DNA from: Roseomonas nitratireducens
GTDB lineage: Bacteria; Pseudomonadota; Alphaproteobacteria; Acetobacterales; Acetobacteraceae
DNA: 64,000 nucleotides
Direction: 5' to 3'
Assembly: GCF_017813355.1 (NCBI RefSeq)
Contig: NZ_JAGIYZ010000004.1
Span: forward strand, 1-64,000
A program made the translations under genes and the position numbers. The notes beneath the pieces are model-generated. The model was not told where the DNA came from and did not search any database. It saw only the letters and a list, made by a program, of their open reading frames with translations. Every line of letters begins with the position of its first letter. Positions within the stretch are counted from its first letter, which is position 1. Shown piece after piece: positions 37,999 to 46,634 of the stretch.

Positions 37999-39333
37999 AT
38001 GGCCACGGACATGCGGGGCAACCCGCTCACCTGCACCGCCGCCGCCGCGGAACGGCTGGATGGCGCGATCGCGAAGTTCCACGCCTACCTCGCCGATCCG
38101 ATCGCCGACATCGACGCCCTGCTTGCCGAGGAGCCCGATTGCGTGATGGGTCATGCGATCCGCGCCGGCATCCTCGCCACCACGACCGACAAGGCGTTCG
38201 ACGGGGAGTTGCAGTCCAGCCTCGCGGCGGCGGAACGCCTCGCGCCGCGCGCCAATGCGCGGGAGGGCGCCTATATCGCGGCGGCGCGCCGCTGGGCCGC
38301 GGGCGATCTCCAGGCCGCGACCGAGACCTGGGGCGGCATCGCCATCGAGCATCCGCGCGACCTGCTGGCCGTGCAGCTCGCCCAGCTCGGCGACTTCTTC
38401 CTCGGCCAGAGCCAGATGCTGCGCGACCGCGTCGCGCGCGTGCTGCCGCACTGGCACCGCGACATGCCGGGCCATGGCTTCCTTCTGGGGATGCATGCCT
38501 TCGGGCTCGAGGAATGCGGCGACTATGCCCGCGCCGAGGCGGCCGGGCGGGAGGCCGTGGCGCGCAACCCGCGGGATGGCTGGGCCGCGCATGCGGTCGC
38601 GCATGTGATGGAAATGCAGGGCCGCGCGGCGGACGGGGCGGCCTTCATGACCGAGACCGCGCCCGGCTGGTCACCCGACAGCCTCTTTGCCTACCACAAC
38701 TGGTGGCATGTCGCGCTGTTCTGCATCGATCGCGGCGACATCGCCGGTGCCTTGCGGCTGTTCGATGAGCGTGTCTCCGCCGGCGGCTTCGGCCAGGCGC
38801 TGGAGGCGATCGACGGCGCGGCGCTGCTGTGGCGGCTCTGGGTGCTGGGGCACGATGTGGGCGCGCGCTGGTCGCGCGTCGCGCCCGCCTGGTCGGCGCG
38901 GCTCGGGCATGGCGTCTACGCCTTCAACGACGTGCACGCGATGATGGCCTTCGTCGCCACGGGCGACGCGGCGGCGCAGCGGGAGGTGATCGCCACGCTC
39001 GAACGCGCGGCGGCCGGGCCGGGCACCAACGCCATGATGTCGCGCGATGTCGGCCTGCCGCTGGCGCGCGGCCTCGCCGCCTTCGGACGGGGCGATTTCG
39101 CGGCGGCGGTGGCGCACATCCTGCCCGTGCGCGGCATCGCCAATCGCTTCGGCGGCAGCCACGCGCAGCGCGACGTCCTGTCCTGGACGTTGTGCGAGGC
39201 GGCGATCCGCGCCGGCGATGCCCGGATGGCCGACGCCATGGTGGCCGAGCGCCTGGCGCTGAAGGAGGGCAGCCCGGTCGCCCAGGGCTGGGCCGCCCGG
39301 GCGCGCGCCATGGCGCGGCCGCTGGCGGCCTGA
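37999..39333 (+). CDS. tetratricopeptide repeat protein 38-like protein
   Basis: The 444-residue protein is almost entirely helical, with TPR-like pairs and the TTC38-family landmarks: PDCVMGHAIRAGILATTTDK (about residues 46-65), HWHRDMPGHGFLLGMHAFGLEECGDYARAEAAGREAV (about 151-187) and FAYHNWWHVALFCIDRGDIAGAL (about 231-253). The conserved AYHNWWH and HDVxA blocks hint at a metal or ligand site, but no activity is established for bacterial members. ATG 37999 follows GAAAGGGACC. It is divergent from the TetR gene, which may control it. Confidence 0.88.
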   Translation: MATDMRGNPLTCTAAAAERLDGAIAKFHAYLADPIADIDALLAEEPDCVMGHAIRAGILATTTDKAFDGELQSSLAAAERLAPRANAREGAYIAAARRWAAGDLQAATETWGGIAIEHPRDLLAVQLAQLGDFFLGQSQMLRDRVARVLPHWHRDMPGHGFLLGMHAFGLEECGDYARAEAAGREAVARNPRDGWAAHAVAHVMEMQGRAADGAAFMTETAPGWSPDSLFAYHNWWHVALFCIDRGDIAGALRLFDERVSAGGFGQALEAIDGAALLWRLWVLGHDVGARWSRVAPAWSARLGHGVYAFNDVHAMMAFVATGDAAAQREVIATLERAAAGPGTNAMMSRDVGLPLARGLAAFGRGDFAAAVAHILPVRGIANRFGGSHAQRDVLSWTLCEAAIRAGDARMADAMVAERLALKEGSPVAQGWAARARAMARPLAA

Positions 39334-39498
39334 CCCTGGCGGGCGGCCTGGCCTCGCGCCGGGCCGCCGCGCTGGCCCGCGCGCACGGACCTGGTTTGCC
39401 GGCCCCGCGCCGGTTGACGCCGGCGCACCCCCTCGCGCACCCTTCGTGCAACGAATGCGGCGCATCGCACGACGCCGCCTGTCCGGAGGATCGATCCT

Positions 39499-40482
39499 AT
39501 GCTCGGCCGTCGCGCCCTGTTGCTTGCCGCCGCCGGCGGCACCCTCGCCGCGCCCGCCGCGCTCCGCGCGCAGGGCTGGACGCCGTCCGGCCCGATCCGC
39601 GTCATCGTCCCCTTCGCCGCAGGCGGCACCACGGACATCCTCGCGCGGCTGTTCGGCCAGCGCCTGACGGAGACGCTCGGCGTGTCGATCCTGGTGGAGA
39701 ACCGGGGCGGCGGCGGCGGCTCGATCGGCGCGGACCTCGTCGCCAAGGCGAACCCGGACGGGCAGGTGCTGCTGTTCCACAACTCCACCTTCTCGGCCAC
39801 CACGGCGGTGCTGGAGTTCAACAACCGCGCGCCGCATTCGATCGAGCGCGACTTCGCGCCCATCAGCCTGGGCGCGCTGGTGCCGACGGTGATGATGGTG
39901 CATCCCTCGGTCCCCGCGACGAACCTGGCGGAATTCATCGCCTGGGCGCGGGCGCAGCCTTCCCCGCCCTTCTACGGCTCCACCGGGCCGGGTAGCGCGG
40001 GCCACCTGACGGGGGAGGTGCTGCAGGCGGACGGCAATTTCCGCATGGAGCACGTGCCCTTCCGCGGCGCGTCGCTGCTGGTGCAGGAAATGCTGACGGG
40101 CCGCATCCCCTTCGGCGGCGACCAGCTCTCCTCCTCCCTCCAGCACATCCGCGCGGGCTCGCTGCGGCCGGTCGCGATCCGCTCCACCTCGCGCTCGCGC
40201 CTGCTGCCGGACGTGCCGACGGTGCGCGAGCAGGGCTTCCCGAACGCCGAGATCCTGGGCTGGAACGGCTTCTTCGCCCCCGCCCGCACGCCCGAGCCCG
40301 TCCTCGCCCGCCTGCAGACCGAGATCGCCGCCGCCGCCCGCCACCCGCCGCTCGCCGCGCGCATCGACGAGCTCGGCGCCGATCCGGGCGGCAATTCCAG
40401 CGCCGAGTTCCGCGACATGGTGCACGCCCAGGTCGCGGCCCTGCGGCCGATCGTGCGCCAGCTGCGTCTCGCCCCGGAATGA
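39499..40482 (+). CDS. Bug family (TctC-like) periplasmic solute-binding protein
   Basis: Bug/TctC receptors capture carboxylates and related solutes in the periplasm, some for tripartite tricarboxylate transporters. The 327-residue protein has a signal peptide (residues 1-25, ending LRAQG) and the family pattern WTPSGPIRVIVPFAAGGTTDILARLFGQRL (about 27-56), VENRGGGGGSIGADLVAKANPDG (about 69-91) and the late WNGFFAPARTPEPVLARLQTEI. No TctA/TctB membrane genes are nearby, so it is an orphan receptor as is usual for this family. GGAGGATCGATCCT precedes the ATG. The ligand is unknown; the next gene suggests a purine-degradation or amide context. Confidence 0.93.
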   Translation: MLGRRALLLAAAGGTLAAPAALRAQGWTPSGPIRVIVPFAAGGTTDILARLFGQRLTETLGVSILVENRGGGGGSIGADLVAKANPDGQVLLFHNSTFSATTAVLEFNNRAPHSIERDFAPISLGALVPTVMMVHPSVPATNLAEFIAWARAQPSPPFYGSTGPGSAGHLTGEVLQADGNFRMEHVPFRGASLLVQEMLTGRIPFGGDQLSSSLQHIRAGSLRPVAIRSTSRSRLLPDVPTVREQGFPNAEILGWNGFFAPARTPEPVLARLQTEIAAAARHPPLAARIDELGADPGGNSSAEFRDMVHAQVAALRPIVRQLRLAPE

Positions 40483-40526
40483 CGCCGGATTGACCGCCGG
40501 CGCGCGCTTCCGGCAGCCTCCCCGGC

Positions 40527-41456
40527 ATGACGATCCTCGCCGCCGACACCGACTACCCCCGCGACCTCCTGGGCTACGGCCCGCGGCCGCCGGACCCGCA
40601 ATGGCCCGGCGGCGCGAAGCTCGCCTTGTCCTTCGTGCTGAACTACGAGGAAGGGGGCGAGAACACGGTGCTGAACGGCGATGCCGGCAGCGAATTGTAC
40701 CTGCACGAGGTGCCGGGCGGATCGCCCGTGCTGGGCGAGCGCAACCGCACCGTCGAATCCCAGTTCGATTACGGCGCGCGCGCCGGCGTCTGGCGCGTGC
40801 TGCGCGCCTTCGCCACGCATGGGATGCCGCTGACGGTCTATGCCGTGGGCCGCGCGCTGGAACTCAACCCGGATGCCGCGCGCGCCTTCGTCGCGGCGGG
40901 GCACGAGGTCGCCTCCCACGCCTGGCGCTGGATCGACTACCACGGCATGGACGAGGCGACGGAGCGCGCCGAGATGGCCCGCTGCGTCGAGACGATCGAA
41001 CGCCTGACCGGCGAGCGCCCGGTCGGCTGGTACACCGGCCGCATCAGCCCGAACACGCGGCGGCTCGTCGCCGAATATGGCGGCTTCCTGTACGACAGCG
41101 ACGCCTATGACGACGACCTGCCGCACTACGTGACGGCGGCGGGCAAGCCGCACCTCGTCATCCCCTATACGCTCGACAACAACGACATGAAGTACGCGGT
41201 GCCGCCCGGCTTCGGCGACCCGGACGGGTGGGAACGCCACCTGACGGACGCCTTCGAGGTGCTGCTCGCCGAAGGGCGGGCGGGGAGCCCGAAGATGATG
41301 TCGGTCGGGCTGCATTGCCGCCTGGTCGGACGGCCCGGCCGCGCGGCGGCGCTGCAGCGCTTCCTCGCCCGCGTGGCGCGGGAGAGGGATGTCTGGATCT
41401 GCCGCCGCGCCGACATCGCCCGCCACTGGTGGGCGACCCACCCGCCGTCACGCTGA
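40527..41456 (+). CDS. polysaccharide deacetylase family protein, PuuE allantoinase-like
   Basis: The 309-residue protein has the NodB-like (CE4) barrel as found in the metal-independent allantoinase PuuE. The opening is LLGYGPRPPDPQWPGGAKLALSFVLNYEEGGE (about residues 14-45). TVESQFDYGARAGVWRVLRAF, AAGHEVASHAWRWIDYHGMDEATERAEMARCVETIERLTGERPVGWYTGRISPNTRRL (about residues 127-184) and DNNDMKYAVPPGF follow. This layout fits allantoinase or a close deacetylase. It is preceded by a Bug receptor and followed by a cupin, all co-directional, which together look like a small catabolic unit. Substrate is inferred. Confidence 0.9.
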   Translation: MTILAADTDYPRDLLGYGPRPPDPQWPGGAKLALSFVLNYEEGGENTVLNGDAGSELYLHEVPGGSPVLGERNRTVESQFDYGARAGVWRVLRAFATHGMPLTVYAVGRALELNPDAARAFVAAGHEVASHAWRWIDYHGMDEATERAEMARCVETIERLTGERPVGWYTGRISPNTRRLVAEYGGFLYDSDAYDDDLPHYVTAAGKPHLVIPYTLDNNDMKYAVPPGFGDPDGWERHLTDAFEVLLAEGRAGSPKMMSVGLHCRLVGRPGRAAALQRFLARVARERDVWICRRADIARHWWATHPPSR

Positions 41457-41466
41457 AGGGGCCGCC

Positions 41467-41781
41467 ATGTCCTATCCGCTCGAGAAGCGCGAACTGGTCG
41501 CCGAGGCGCCCGGCCTGCGCATGCAGATCCTGACGCTCGCCGCGGGGCAGGAGGTGCCCTGGCACTGGCACAGCGAGGTGACGGACACCTTCTGGTGCAT
41601 GGACGGCCCGATGGTGATCGAGATGCGCGCGCCGCGGGAGGTCGTGGAACTCGCTCCGGGCCAGATGCACGCCGTGCCGGCCAGGCGCGCGCACCGCGTC
41701 ACCGGCAAGGATGGCGGGCGCTGCCGCTTCGCCATCCTGCAGGGCATCGGGACCTACGACTTCCAGCCGGTGGGCGGCTGA
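41467..41781 (+). CDS. cupin domain protein
   Basis: The 104-residue protein is a single small cupin barrel. Its first motif, AGQEVPWHWHSEVTDTFWCMDGPMVIEM (about residues 27-54), gives the metal ligands H32, H34 and, likely, E36/D39. Motif 2 is ELAPGQMHAVPARRAHRV (about 63-80), with the fourth His near 79. It sits 10 bp after the PuuE-like gene and is probably co-transcribed. Function could be a ureidoglycolate-type step or a metal-dependent isomerase; neither is proven. Confidence 0.88.
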   Translation: MSYPLEKRELVAEAPGLRMQILTLAAGQEVPWHWHSEVTDTFWCMDGPMVIEMRAPREVVELAPGQMHAVPARRAHRVTGKDGGRCRFAILQGIGTYDFQPVGG

Positions 41782-41783
41782 AC

Positions 41784-42758
41784 CTAACGCCGCTGCAGGA
41801 TCTCCGGGTTCACCATCATCGCCGGGTCGGGCGCGCCGTCCAGCGCGTCGAGCAGGTTGCGCGCCGCCTGCGCGGCCATGCGGGACAGGCCTTCCTCCGT
41901 GCTCGCGGCCGAATGCGGGCTGACGATGACGTTGGGCAGGCGCAGCAGCGGGTTGCCGGGTTCGGCCGGTTCCTGTTCCAGCACGTCGGTGCCGAAGCCC
42001 ATCAGCCGGCCCGATCGCAGCGCCTGTTCCACCGCCGCCTGCTTCACCACCGGCCCGCGCGCGGTGTTGACCAGGATGGCGCCGGGCTTCAGCGCGGCGA
42101 AGGCGGCCTCGTCCATCAGGTGGCGCGTGGCCGGCGCCAGCGGGCAGTGCAGCGTGACCACGTCGCTCTCGGCCAGCGCGTGGCGCAGGTCCCGCGCGGG
42201 TTCGTGCCCGTCGGCGGCGATGCGCGCGGGGTGGAACAGCGGGTCGTGCACCAGCACCCGCATGTGGAAGGCGCGGCAATAGGCCGCGACGCGCGTGCCT
42301 ATGCGCCCATAGCCCACCACCAGCGCGGTGCGCCCGGCAAGGTCGACCATGCGCGGCCCTTCCTTCGGCCACCAGCCGCCCTGCTTCACATGCGCGTCCG
42401 CATCCACGGCGCGGCGCGCGACGGCGAGCATCAGCATCATCGCGTGCTCGGCGACGGACAGGTCGTTGGTGCCGTTCACCACCATCACCGGGATGCCGCG
42501 TTCCGAGCAGGCCGGGATGTCGATGGTGTCGAAGCCGACGCCGACGCGGGAGACGGCGCGCAGCCGGGGCGCGGCGGCGAGTGCGGCCGCATCCACGTGC
42601 TCGAGCCAGGCGATCAGCCCGTCGGCATCCGCCAGCGCGCGGTGCAGCGCCTCGGCCGGCGGGTCGAACATCTCGGTGACCTCAAGGTCGCCGCGCGCGG
42701 CGAGCACCGCGGCGCCTGCCGGATGCAGCGGGCGGCCGAGGACGATGCGGTGCGCCAT
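41784..42758 (-). CDS. D-isomer-specific 2-hydroxyacid dehydrogenase
   Basis: NAD(P)-dependent reduction or oxidation of D-2-hydroxyacids is expected. The 324-residue protein has the NAD-binding segment DLAGRTALVVGYGRIGTRVAAYCRAFHMRVLVHDP (about residues 138-172) and catalytic Arg in LVNTARGPVVK (about 230-240). Glu follows in DVLEQEPAEPGNPLL (about 258-272) and His in VSPHSAASTEEG (about 280-291). It resembles glyoxylate/hydroxypyruvate or phosphoglycerate dehydrogenase relatives. Its ATG overlaps the stop of the upstream Bug receptor (ATGA), so the two are one operon and the receptor may bring in the hydroxyacid or keto acid. Confidence 0.94.
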   Translation of the reverse strand: MAHRIVLGRPLHPAGAAVLAARGDLEVTEMFDPPAEALHRALADADGLIAWLEHVDAAALAAAPRLRAVSRVGVGFDTIDIPACSERGIPVMVVNGTNDLSVAEHAMMLMLAVARRAVDADAHVKQGGWWPKEGPRMVDLAGRTALVVGYGRIGTRVAAYCRAFHMRVLVHDPLFHPARIAADGHEPARDLRHALAESDVVTLHCPLAPATRHLMDEAAFAALKPGAILVNTARGPVVKQAAVEQALRSGRLMGFGTDVLEQEPAEPGNPLLRLPNVIVSPHSAASTEEGLSRMAAQAARNLLDALDGAPDPAMMVNPEILQRR

Positions 42759-43726
42759 CAGTCGATCCTCTCGATGTTGTTGCGCTCCACCACCTCCCGC
42801 CAGCGGGCGATCTCGCTGCGGACATGGGCGGCGAAGCGTTCCGGGCTGCCGCCTTCCGGCCGCGCGCCGAGGTCGCGCAGCCGGCGCTGCACCTCCGGGT
42901 CGGCATTGGCCTCGTTCAGGATGCGGTTCAGCCCGGCGACGACGTTCGCCGGCGTGCCGCGCGGGGCCATGTAGCCGAACCAGGGCTCGACCACGATGTC
43001 CGGCACGCCCGCCTCGGCGAAGGTCGGCACCTCGGGCAGGGACGGGTCGCGCTGGCCGCCGGTGACGGCGATGGCGCGGATCTGCCCGGCGCGGATCGCC
43101 TGGATCTTGGTGGGGATGTTCTCGATCATCACCTGCACCTGGTTGGCCAGCAGCGCCTGGAGCGCCGGCGCGCCGCCGCGGAAGGGCACATGCACCATCC
43201 CGGTGCCGAGCCGCCCGTTCAGCAGTTCCGGCGTCAGGTGGTTGGACGACCCGAAGCCGGACGATCCGTAGTTCACCCGGCCCGGATTCGCCCGCGTCCA
43301 GGCGATGAATTCCTGCAGCGTGGTGGCGGGGACGGAAGGGTGCACCGCGACCACGTTCATCACGCTGCCGCTCCAGAACACGGGCACCAGGTCGCGCTCG
43401 ATGTCGAAGGGCATGCGGCGGTAGATCGCCGGGTTGATGGCGCAGTTGCCGATGGTGCAGGCGCCGAGCGTGTATCCGTCCGGCGCGCTGCGCGCCGCGG
43501 CCTCCATGCCGATGTTGCCATTGGCGCCGGAGCGGTTCTCGACCACCCAGGGGTGGGGGGAGGTCCGGCTGATCCGGTCGGCGAGGATGCGCGCGATGAG
43601 GTCGGTGGCGCCGCCGGGCGGGAAGGGGAGGATGATGCGGACGGGGCGGTCGGGCGACCACTCCTGGGCGGCGGCGGGCAGGGCGATGAGGCCCGCCACC
43701 AGGGCGAGGGCGATCCGGCGCAGCAT
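42758..43726 (-). CDS. Bug family (TctC-like) periplasmic solute-binding protein
   Basis: The 322-residue protein has a signal peptide (MLRRIALALVAGLIALPAAAQ) and the Bug pattern WSPDRPVRIILPFPPGGATDLIARILADRI (about residues 22-51), VVENRSGANGNIGMEAAARSAPDGYTLG (about 61-88), the HVPFRGGAPALQALLANQVQVMIENIPT ligand loop (about 170-197) and a FAEAGVPDIVVEPWFGYMAPRGTPA tail. ATG 43726 has GGAGGAAACC upstream. It is coupled to a hydroxyacid dehydrogenase and reads away from leuA. Confidence 0.94.
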   Translation of the reverse strand: MLRRIALALVAGLIALPAAAQEWSPDRPVRIILPFPPGGATDLIARILADRISRTSPHPWVVENRSGANGNIGMEAAARSAPDGYTLGACTIGNCAINPAIYRRMPFDIERDLVPVFWSGSVMNVVAVHPSVPATTLQEFIAWTRANPGRVNYGSSGFGSSNHLTPELLNGRLGTGMVHVPFRGGAPALQALLANQVQVMIENIPTKIQAIRAGQIRAIAVTGGQRDPSLPEVPTFAEAGVPDIVVEPWFGYMAPRGTPANVVAGLNRILNEANADPEVQRRLRDLGARPEGGSPERFAAHVRSEIARWREVVERNNIERID

Positions 43727-44031
43727 GGTTTCCTCCACGTTTATGGCGCGGGAGACTGCCCGCCCCCCGCCGGGGCGGCAATATCGGCGCTTGCCGCCGG
43801 CCGGGCGCGCACGTATCGTTCCCCCGCGATGACACTGCGCGCGATCCCGGCTGGCCTGGATCTGGGGCTTCCCGCCCCCGCCGCCGCGCGCGCGCCGCTC
43901 GGCCTCCTCCTTCTTCTTCGACTTAGCCGCCCCTGGGCGTGACGCCCGGCTGACCGCAGCCGGACATCGCTCAGGGGAACCTGGGACCGAACGCGCGCAT
44001 CCACATCATCGCCAAACAGGGAACGCCTGAC
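43727..44031. other. divergent regulatory region before leuA
   Basis: This 305-bp interval separates a minus-strand receptor gene from leuA. It contains a possible plus-strand promoter, TTGCCG (43792-43797) and TATCGT (43814-43819) with a 16-bp spacer. That would start RNA near 43826, only a few bases before the leader peptide ATG. The leu leader frame (43829-43942) and several competing hairpins (43935-43977) follow. Nothing else was recognised. Confidence 0.6.
43829..43942 (+). CDS. leuA leader peptide (putative attenuation)
   Basis: A 37-codon frame begins MTLRAIPAGLDLGLP and ends LGLLLLLRLSRPWA with TGA at 43940-43942, 89 bp before leuA. Ten of 37 residues are leucine, including five in a row encoded CTC-CTC-CTT-CTT-CTT; CTT is rare in this genome. 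After the stop, CCGGCT/AGCCGG (43946-43951/43958-43963) forms a hairpin. CCCCTG at 43930-43935 can pair with CAGGGG at 43972-43977 in an alternative fold. This is the arrangement of leucine attenuators. There is no T-run, so termination may be Rho-dependent or control may be translational. Confidence 0.72.
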   Translation: MTLRAIPAGLDLGLPAPAAARAPLGLLLLLRLSRPWA

Positions 44032-45612
44032 ATGGCCATCACCCATCCCTCCTTCGGCACCTTGGCCGACGACCGGATCATCATCTTCGACACCACGCTG
44101 CGCGACGGCGAGCAGTCGCCGGGCTTCTCGATGAACCTCGAGGAGAAGCTGCGCATGGCGGAAGCGCTGTGGGAGCTCGGCATCGACGTGATGGAGGCCG
44201 GCTTCCCCATCGCCTCCCCCGGCGACTTCGAGAGCGTGCTGTCGATCGCCCAGCATTTCGCCAAGGACGGGCCGGTGGTCTGCGGCCTGTCGCGCACCGC
44301 GCCGGCCGACATCCTGCGCGCGGCCGAAGCGGTGAAGCCGGCGGCGCGCAAGCGCATCCACACCTTCGTCTCGACCAGCCCGCTGCACATGCGGGTGAAG
44401 CTGCGGCTGGAGCCCGAGCAGGTGCTGGACCTCGTGACCAGCTCGGTCGGCCTCGCGCGCCAGCACACCGACGACGTCGAATGGTCGGCCGAGGACGGCA
44501 CGCGGACCGAGCCCGACTTCCTCTGCCGCTGCGTCGAGGCCGCGATCAAGGCGGGGGCGACGACCATCAACATCCCCGACACGGTCGGCTACGCGTTGCC
44601 CGAGGACATGACGCGCATCTTCACCATGGTGCGCGAACGCGTCCCCGGCGCGGACAAGGTCATCCTGTCCGCCCACAACCACAACGACCTGGGCCTTGCC
44701 GTCGCGAACACGCTGGCGGCGATCCGCGCCGGCGCGCGGCAGGTGGAATCCACCATCAACGGCATCGGGGAACGGGCGGGCAACGCCAGCCTCGAGGAAG
44801 TGGTGATGGCGCTGCGCACGCGCCACGACGCGATCGCGACGAAGAACAACATCGTCACGGAACGCATCCTCAAGACCTCCAAGCTGCTCGCGACCATCAC
44901 CGGCTTCGACGTGCAGCCCAACAAGGCGATCGTCGGCCGCAACGCCTTCGCGCATGAATCGGGCATCCACCAGGACGGCGTGCTGAAGGACAAGTCGACC
45001 TACGAGATCATGACGCCCGAGAGCGTCGGCTGGTCGAACACCTCGCTGGTGATGGGCAAGCATTCCGGGCGCGCCGCCTTCCGCGACAAGCTGAAGGGCA
45101 TGGGCTACGAGATCGGCGACAATCAGCTGAACGACGCCTTCCGCCGCTTCAAGGACCTCGCCGACCGCAAGAAGGTCGTTTACGACGAGGACATCGCCGC
45201 GCTGGTGGACGACGAGATCGTCCGCGGCAACGACCGCATCCGCCTTACCGCGCTGACGGTCGCGACGGGGATGGCGACCAAGCCCACCGCGTCCATCACG
45301 CTCGAGGTCGACGGCGTGGCGAAGGACGGCGTCGCCGCCGGCGACGGGGCGGTGGACGCGACCTTCAACGCGCTGCGCAACGCCTTCCCGCACGATGTGA
45401 ACCTGAAGCTCTATGCCGTGCAGTCGGTCACCGGCGGGACGGACGCCCAGGCGCGCGTGACCGTGCGGCTCGAGGAAGGCGGCAAGCTCGTGGACGGGCA
45501 GGGGGCGGACACCGACACCATCGTCGCCTCCGCCCGCGCCTATGTGCACGCGCTGAACAAGCTGCTGGTGAAGCGGGAGCGGACGGAACCGCCCGCGGTG
45601 CTGCGCGCATGA
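44032..45612 (+). CDS. leuA: 2-isopropylmalate synthase
   Basis: LeuA condenses acetyl-CoA with 2-ketoisovalerate, the committed step of leucine synthesis, and is normally feedback-inhibited by leucine. The 526-residue protein has the HMGL-like signature IIFDTTLRDGEQSPGFSM (about residues 18-35), the metal-binding HNHNDLGLAVANTLAAIRAGARQVESTINGIGERAGN block (about 216-252) and the second signature FAHESGIHQDGVLK. It ends in the leucine-binding regulatory domain (about residues 395-520). It is preceded by a leucine-rich leader peptide, so expression and activity may both respond to leucine. Confidence 0.97.
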   Translation: MAITHPSFGTLADDRIIIFDTTLRDGEQSPGFSMNLEEKLRMAEALWELGIDVMEAGFPIASPGDFESVLSIAQHFAKDGPVVCGLSRTAPADILRAAEAVKPAARKRIHTFVSTSPLHMRVKLRLEPEQVLDLVTSSVGLARQHTDDVEWSAEDGTRTEPDFLCRCVEAAIKAGATTINIPDTVGYALPEDMTRIFTMVRERVPGADKVILSAHNHNDLGLAVANTLAAIRAGARQVESTINGIGERAGNASLEEVVMALRTRHDAIATKNNIVTERILKTSKLLATITGFDVQPNKAIVGRNAFAHESGIHQDGVLKDKSTYEIMTPESVGWSNTSLVMGKHSGRAAFRDKLKGMGYEIGDNQLNDAFRRFKDLADRKKVVYDEDIAALVDDEIVRGNDRIRLTALTVATGMATKPTASITLEVDGVAKDGVAAGDGAVDATFNALRNAFPHDVNLKLYAVQSVTGGTDAQARVTVRLEEGGKLVDGQGADTDTIVASARAYVHALNKLLVKRERTEPPAVLRA

Positions 45613-45623
45613 CCGACCCGGAC

Positions 45624-45659
45624 AGGGCGATGGCCTGAAGCGTTTCGGGTCCATCGCCC
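45624..45659 (+). terminator. hairpin after leuA, possible transcription end
   Basis: Perfect 9-bp inverted repeat, arms GGGCGATGG/CCATCGCCC, with an 18-nt loop, beginning 11 bp after the leuA stop. No T-tract follows, so activity as an intrinsic terminator is unproven. Confidence 0.5.
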
Positions 45660-45695
45660 GCCGGCACCGGCTACACTGCTGGCGGAGGAGCGGAC

Positions 45696-46634
45696 ATGTT
45701 TCCTGCGGCACGGATCGGCGACCTGCATCTCTGCCCGATGTTCACCGGGATCGTGCCGCATGTGGGCGGCCCGATCAGCGGCCCGTGCAGCCCGAACGTG
45801 CTGACCGGCAAGATGCCCCAGGCCCGCGTCGGCGACATCGCGACCTGCGTCGGGCCGCCCGACGCGATCGTGGCGGGGTCACCGACGGTGCTCGTGAACA
45901 ACATGCCCGCCGCGCGCATCCTCGATTCCTGCGCGCATGGCGGCGTCATCGTGCTGGGCTGCTTCACGGTCATCATCGGCGGCGCGGCCGGCGCCGGCGG
46001 GGGGGCGGGCGGGGCGGCCTCGGCCGCGGCGATGCGGCGCGCCGCCTCTCTCGCCATCGCGCGGCGGATCGTCCGTCCTGGCGGATCCGGCACGGCGGAG
46101 GATGCGGAACTCGTCGCCCAGCAGTTGGCCAACCTTCCGCCGGGCGTGCTGGCGCAGATGGAGGCGGACGGCACGGTGGTCGTCGCCTGCCGCGGCAGCG
46201 TCACGGACTACCGGTCGGACCTGGCGGGGGTGCAGCCGCGCGGCTGGCCGGCCGGCTCGACATGGGACAATGTGCCGGGCGCCCGCATGGGCGATACCGG
46301 GGAAGTCGTGGTCGCGACCATCGGCCACAACGACAACCCGCCGAACGCCCGGGTGCCCGCGACCGGGGAAGGCCATGGCAGCGCCAACCTCACGGTCCAT
46401 GAGGCGCTGCACGGCTACGACATGGGTGGCGGCGGCCACCGTTCGGACGACGCGGACTTCGCCGCCGCCCGCGCGGCCGATACCGGGCCCAACACCCCCG
46501 CCTACGAACAGCAGGCGGGCAGCGCGGGGCAGGAGGAAAGCTTCGCCGAGTCCGGCGCCCGCTATTACAGCGATCCCGCCGCCGCGCGGCAGAACGAGCC
46601 CAACCTCGCGGATTATTGGAGCAACCAGCCGTGA
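45696..46634 (+). CDS. PAAR-domain protein with C-terminal anthrax-lethal-factor-like HExxH peptidase domain
   Basis: The 312-residue protein has an N-terminal PAAR domain (residues 1-95: FPAARIGDLHLCP, GKMPQARVGDIATCVGPP, VLVNNMPAARILDSCAHGG), the cone that caps type VI secretion spikes. A Gly/Ala linker (96-115) follows. The C-terminal part carries the zinc-peptidase motif HEALH (235-239) and a downstream EESFAES (280-286) giving a likely third ligand, Glu285. The HExxH...FAE arrangement resembles the catalytic domain of anthrax lethal factor. It is therefore probably a secreted metallopeptidase toxin. The stop overlaps a 66-codon gene (GTGA), as expected for effector-immunity pairs. No tss genes lie in the window. 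Activity and secretion route are inferred. Confidence 0.85.
   Translation: MFPAARIGDLHLCPMFTGIVPHVGGPISGPCSPNVLTGKMPQARVGDIATCVGPPDAIVAGSPTVLVNNMPAARILDSCAHGGVIVLGCFTVIIGGAAGAGGGAGGAASAAAMRRAASLAIARRIVRPGGSGTAEDAELVAQQLANLPPGVLAQMEADGTVVVACRGSVTDYRSDLAGVQPRGWPAGSTWDNVPGARMGDTGEVVVATIGHNDNPPNARVPATGEGHGSANLTVHEALHGYDMGGGGHRSDDADFAAARAADTGPNTPAYEQQAGSAGQEESFAESGARYYSDPAAARQNEPNLADYWSNQP

Noticed and set aside
43741..45711. 656-codon minus-strand frame opposite leuA
   Set aside because: Shadow of leuA; it also covers the leader region and has no recognisable domain.
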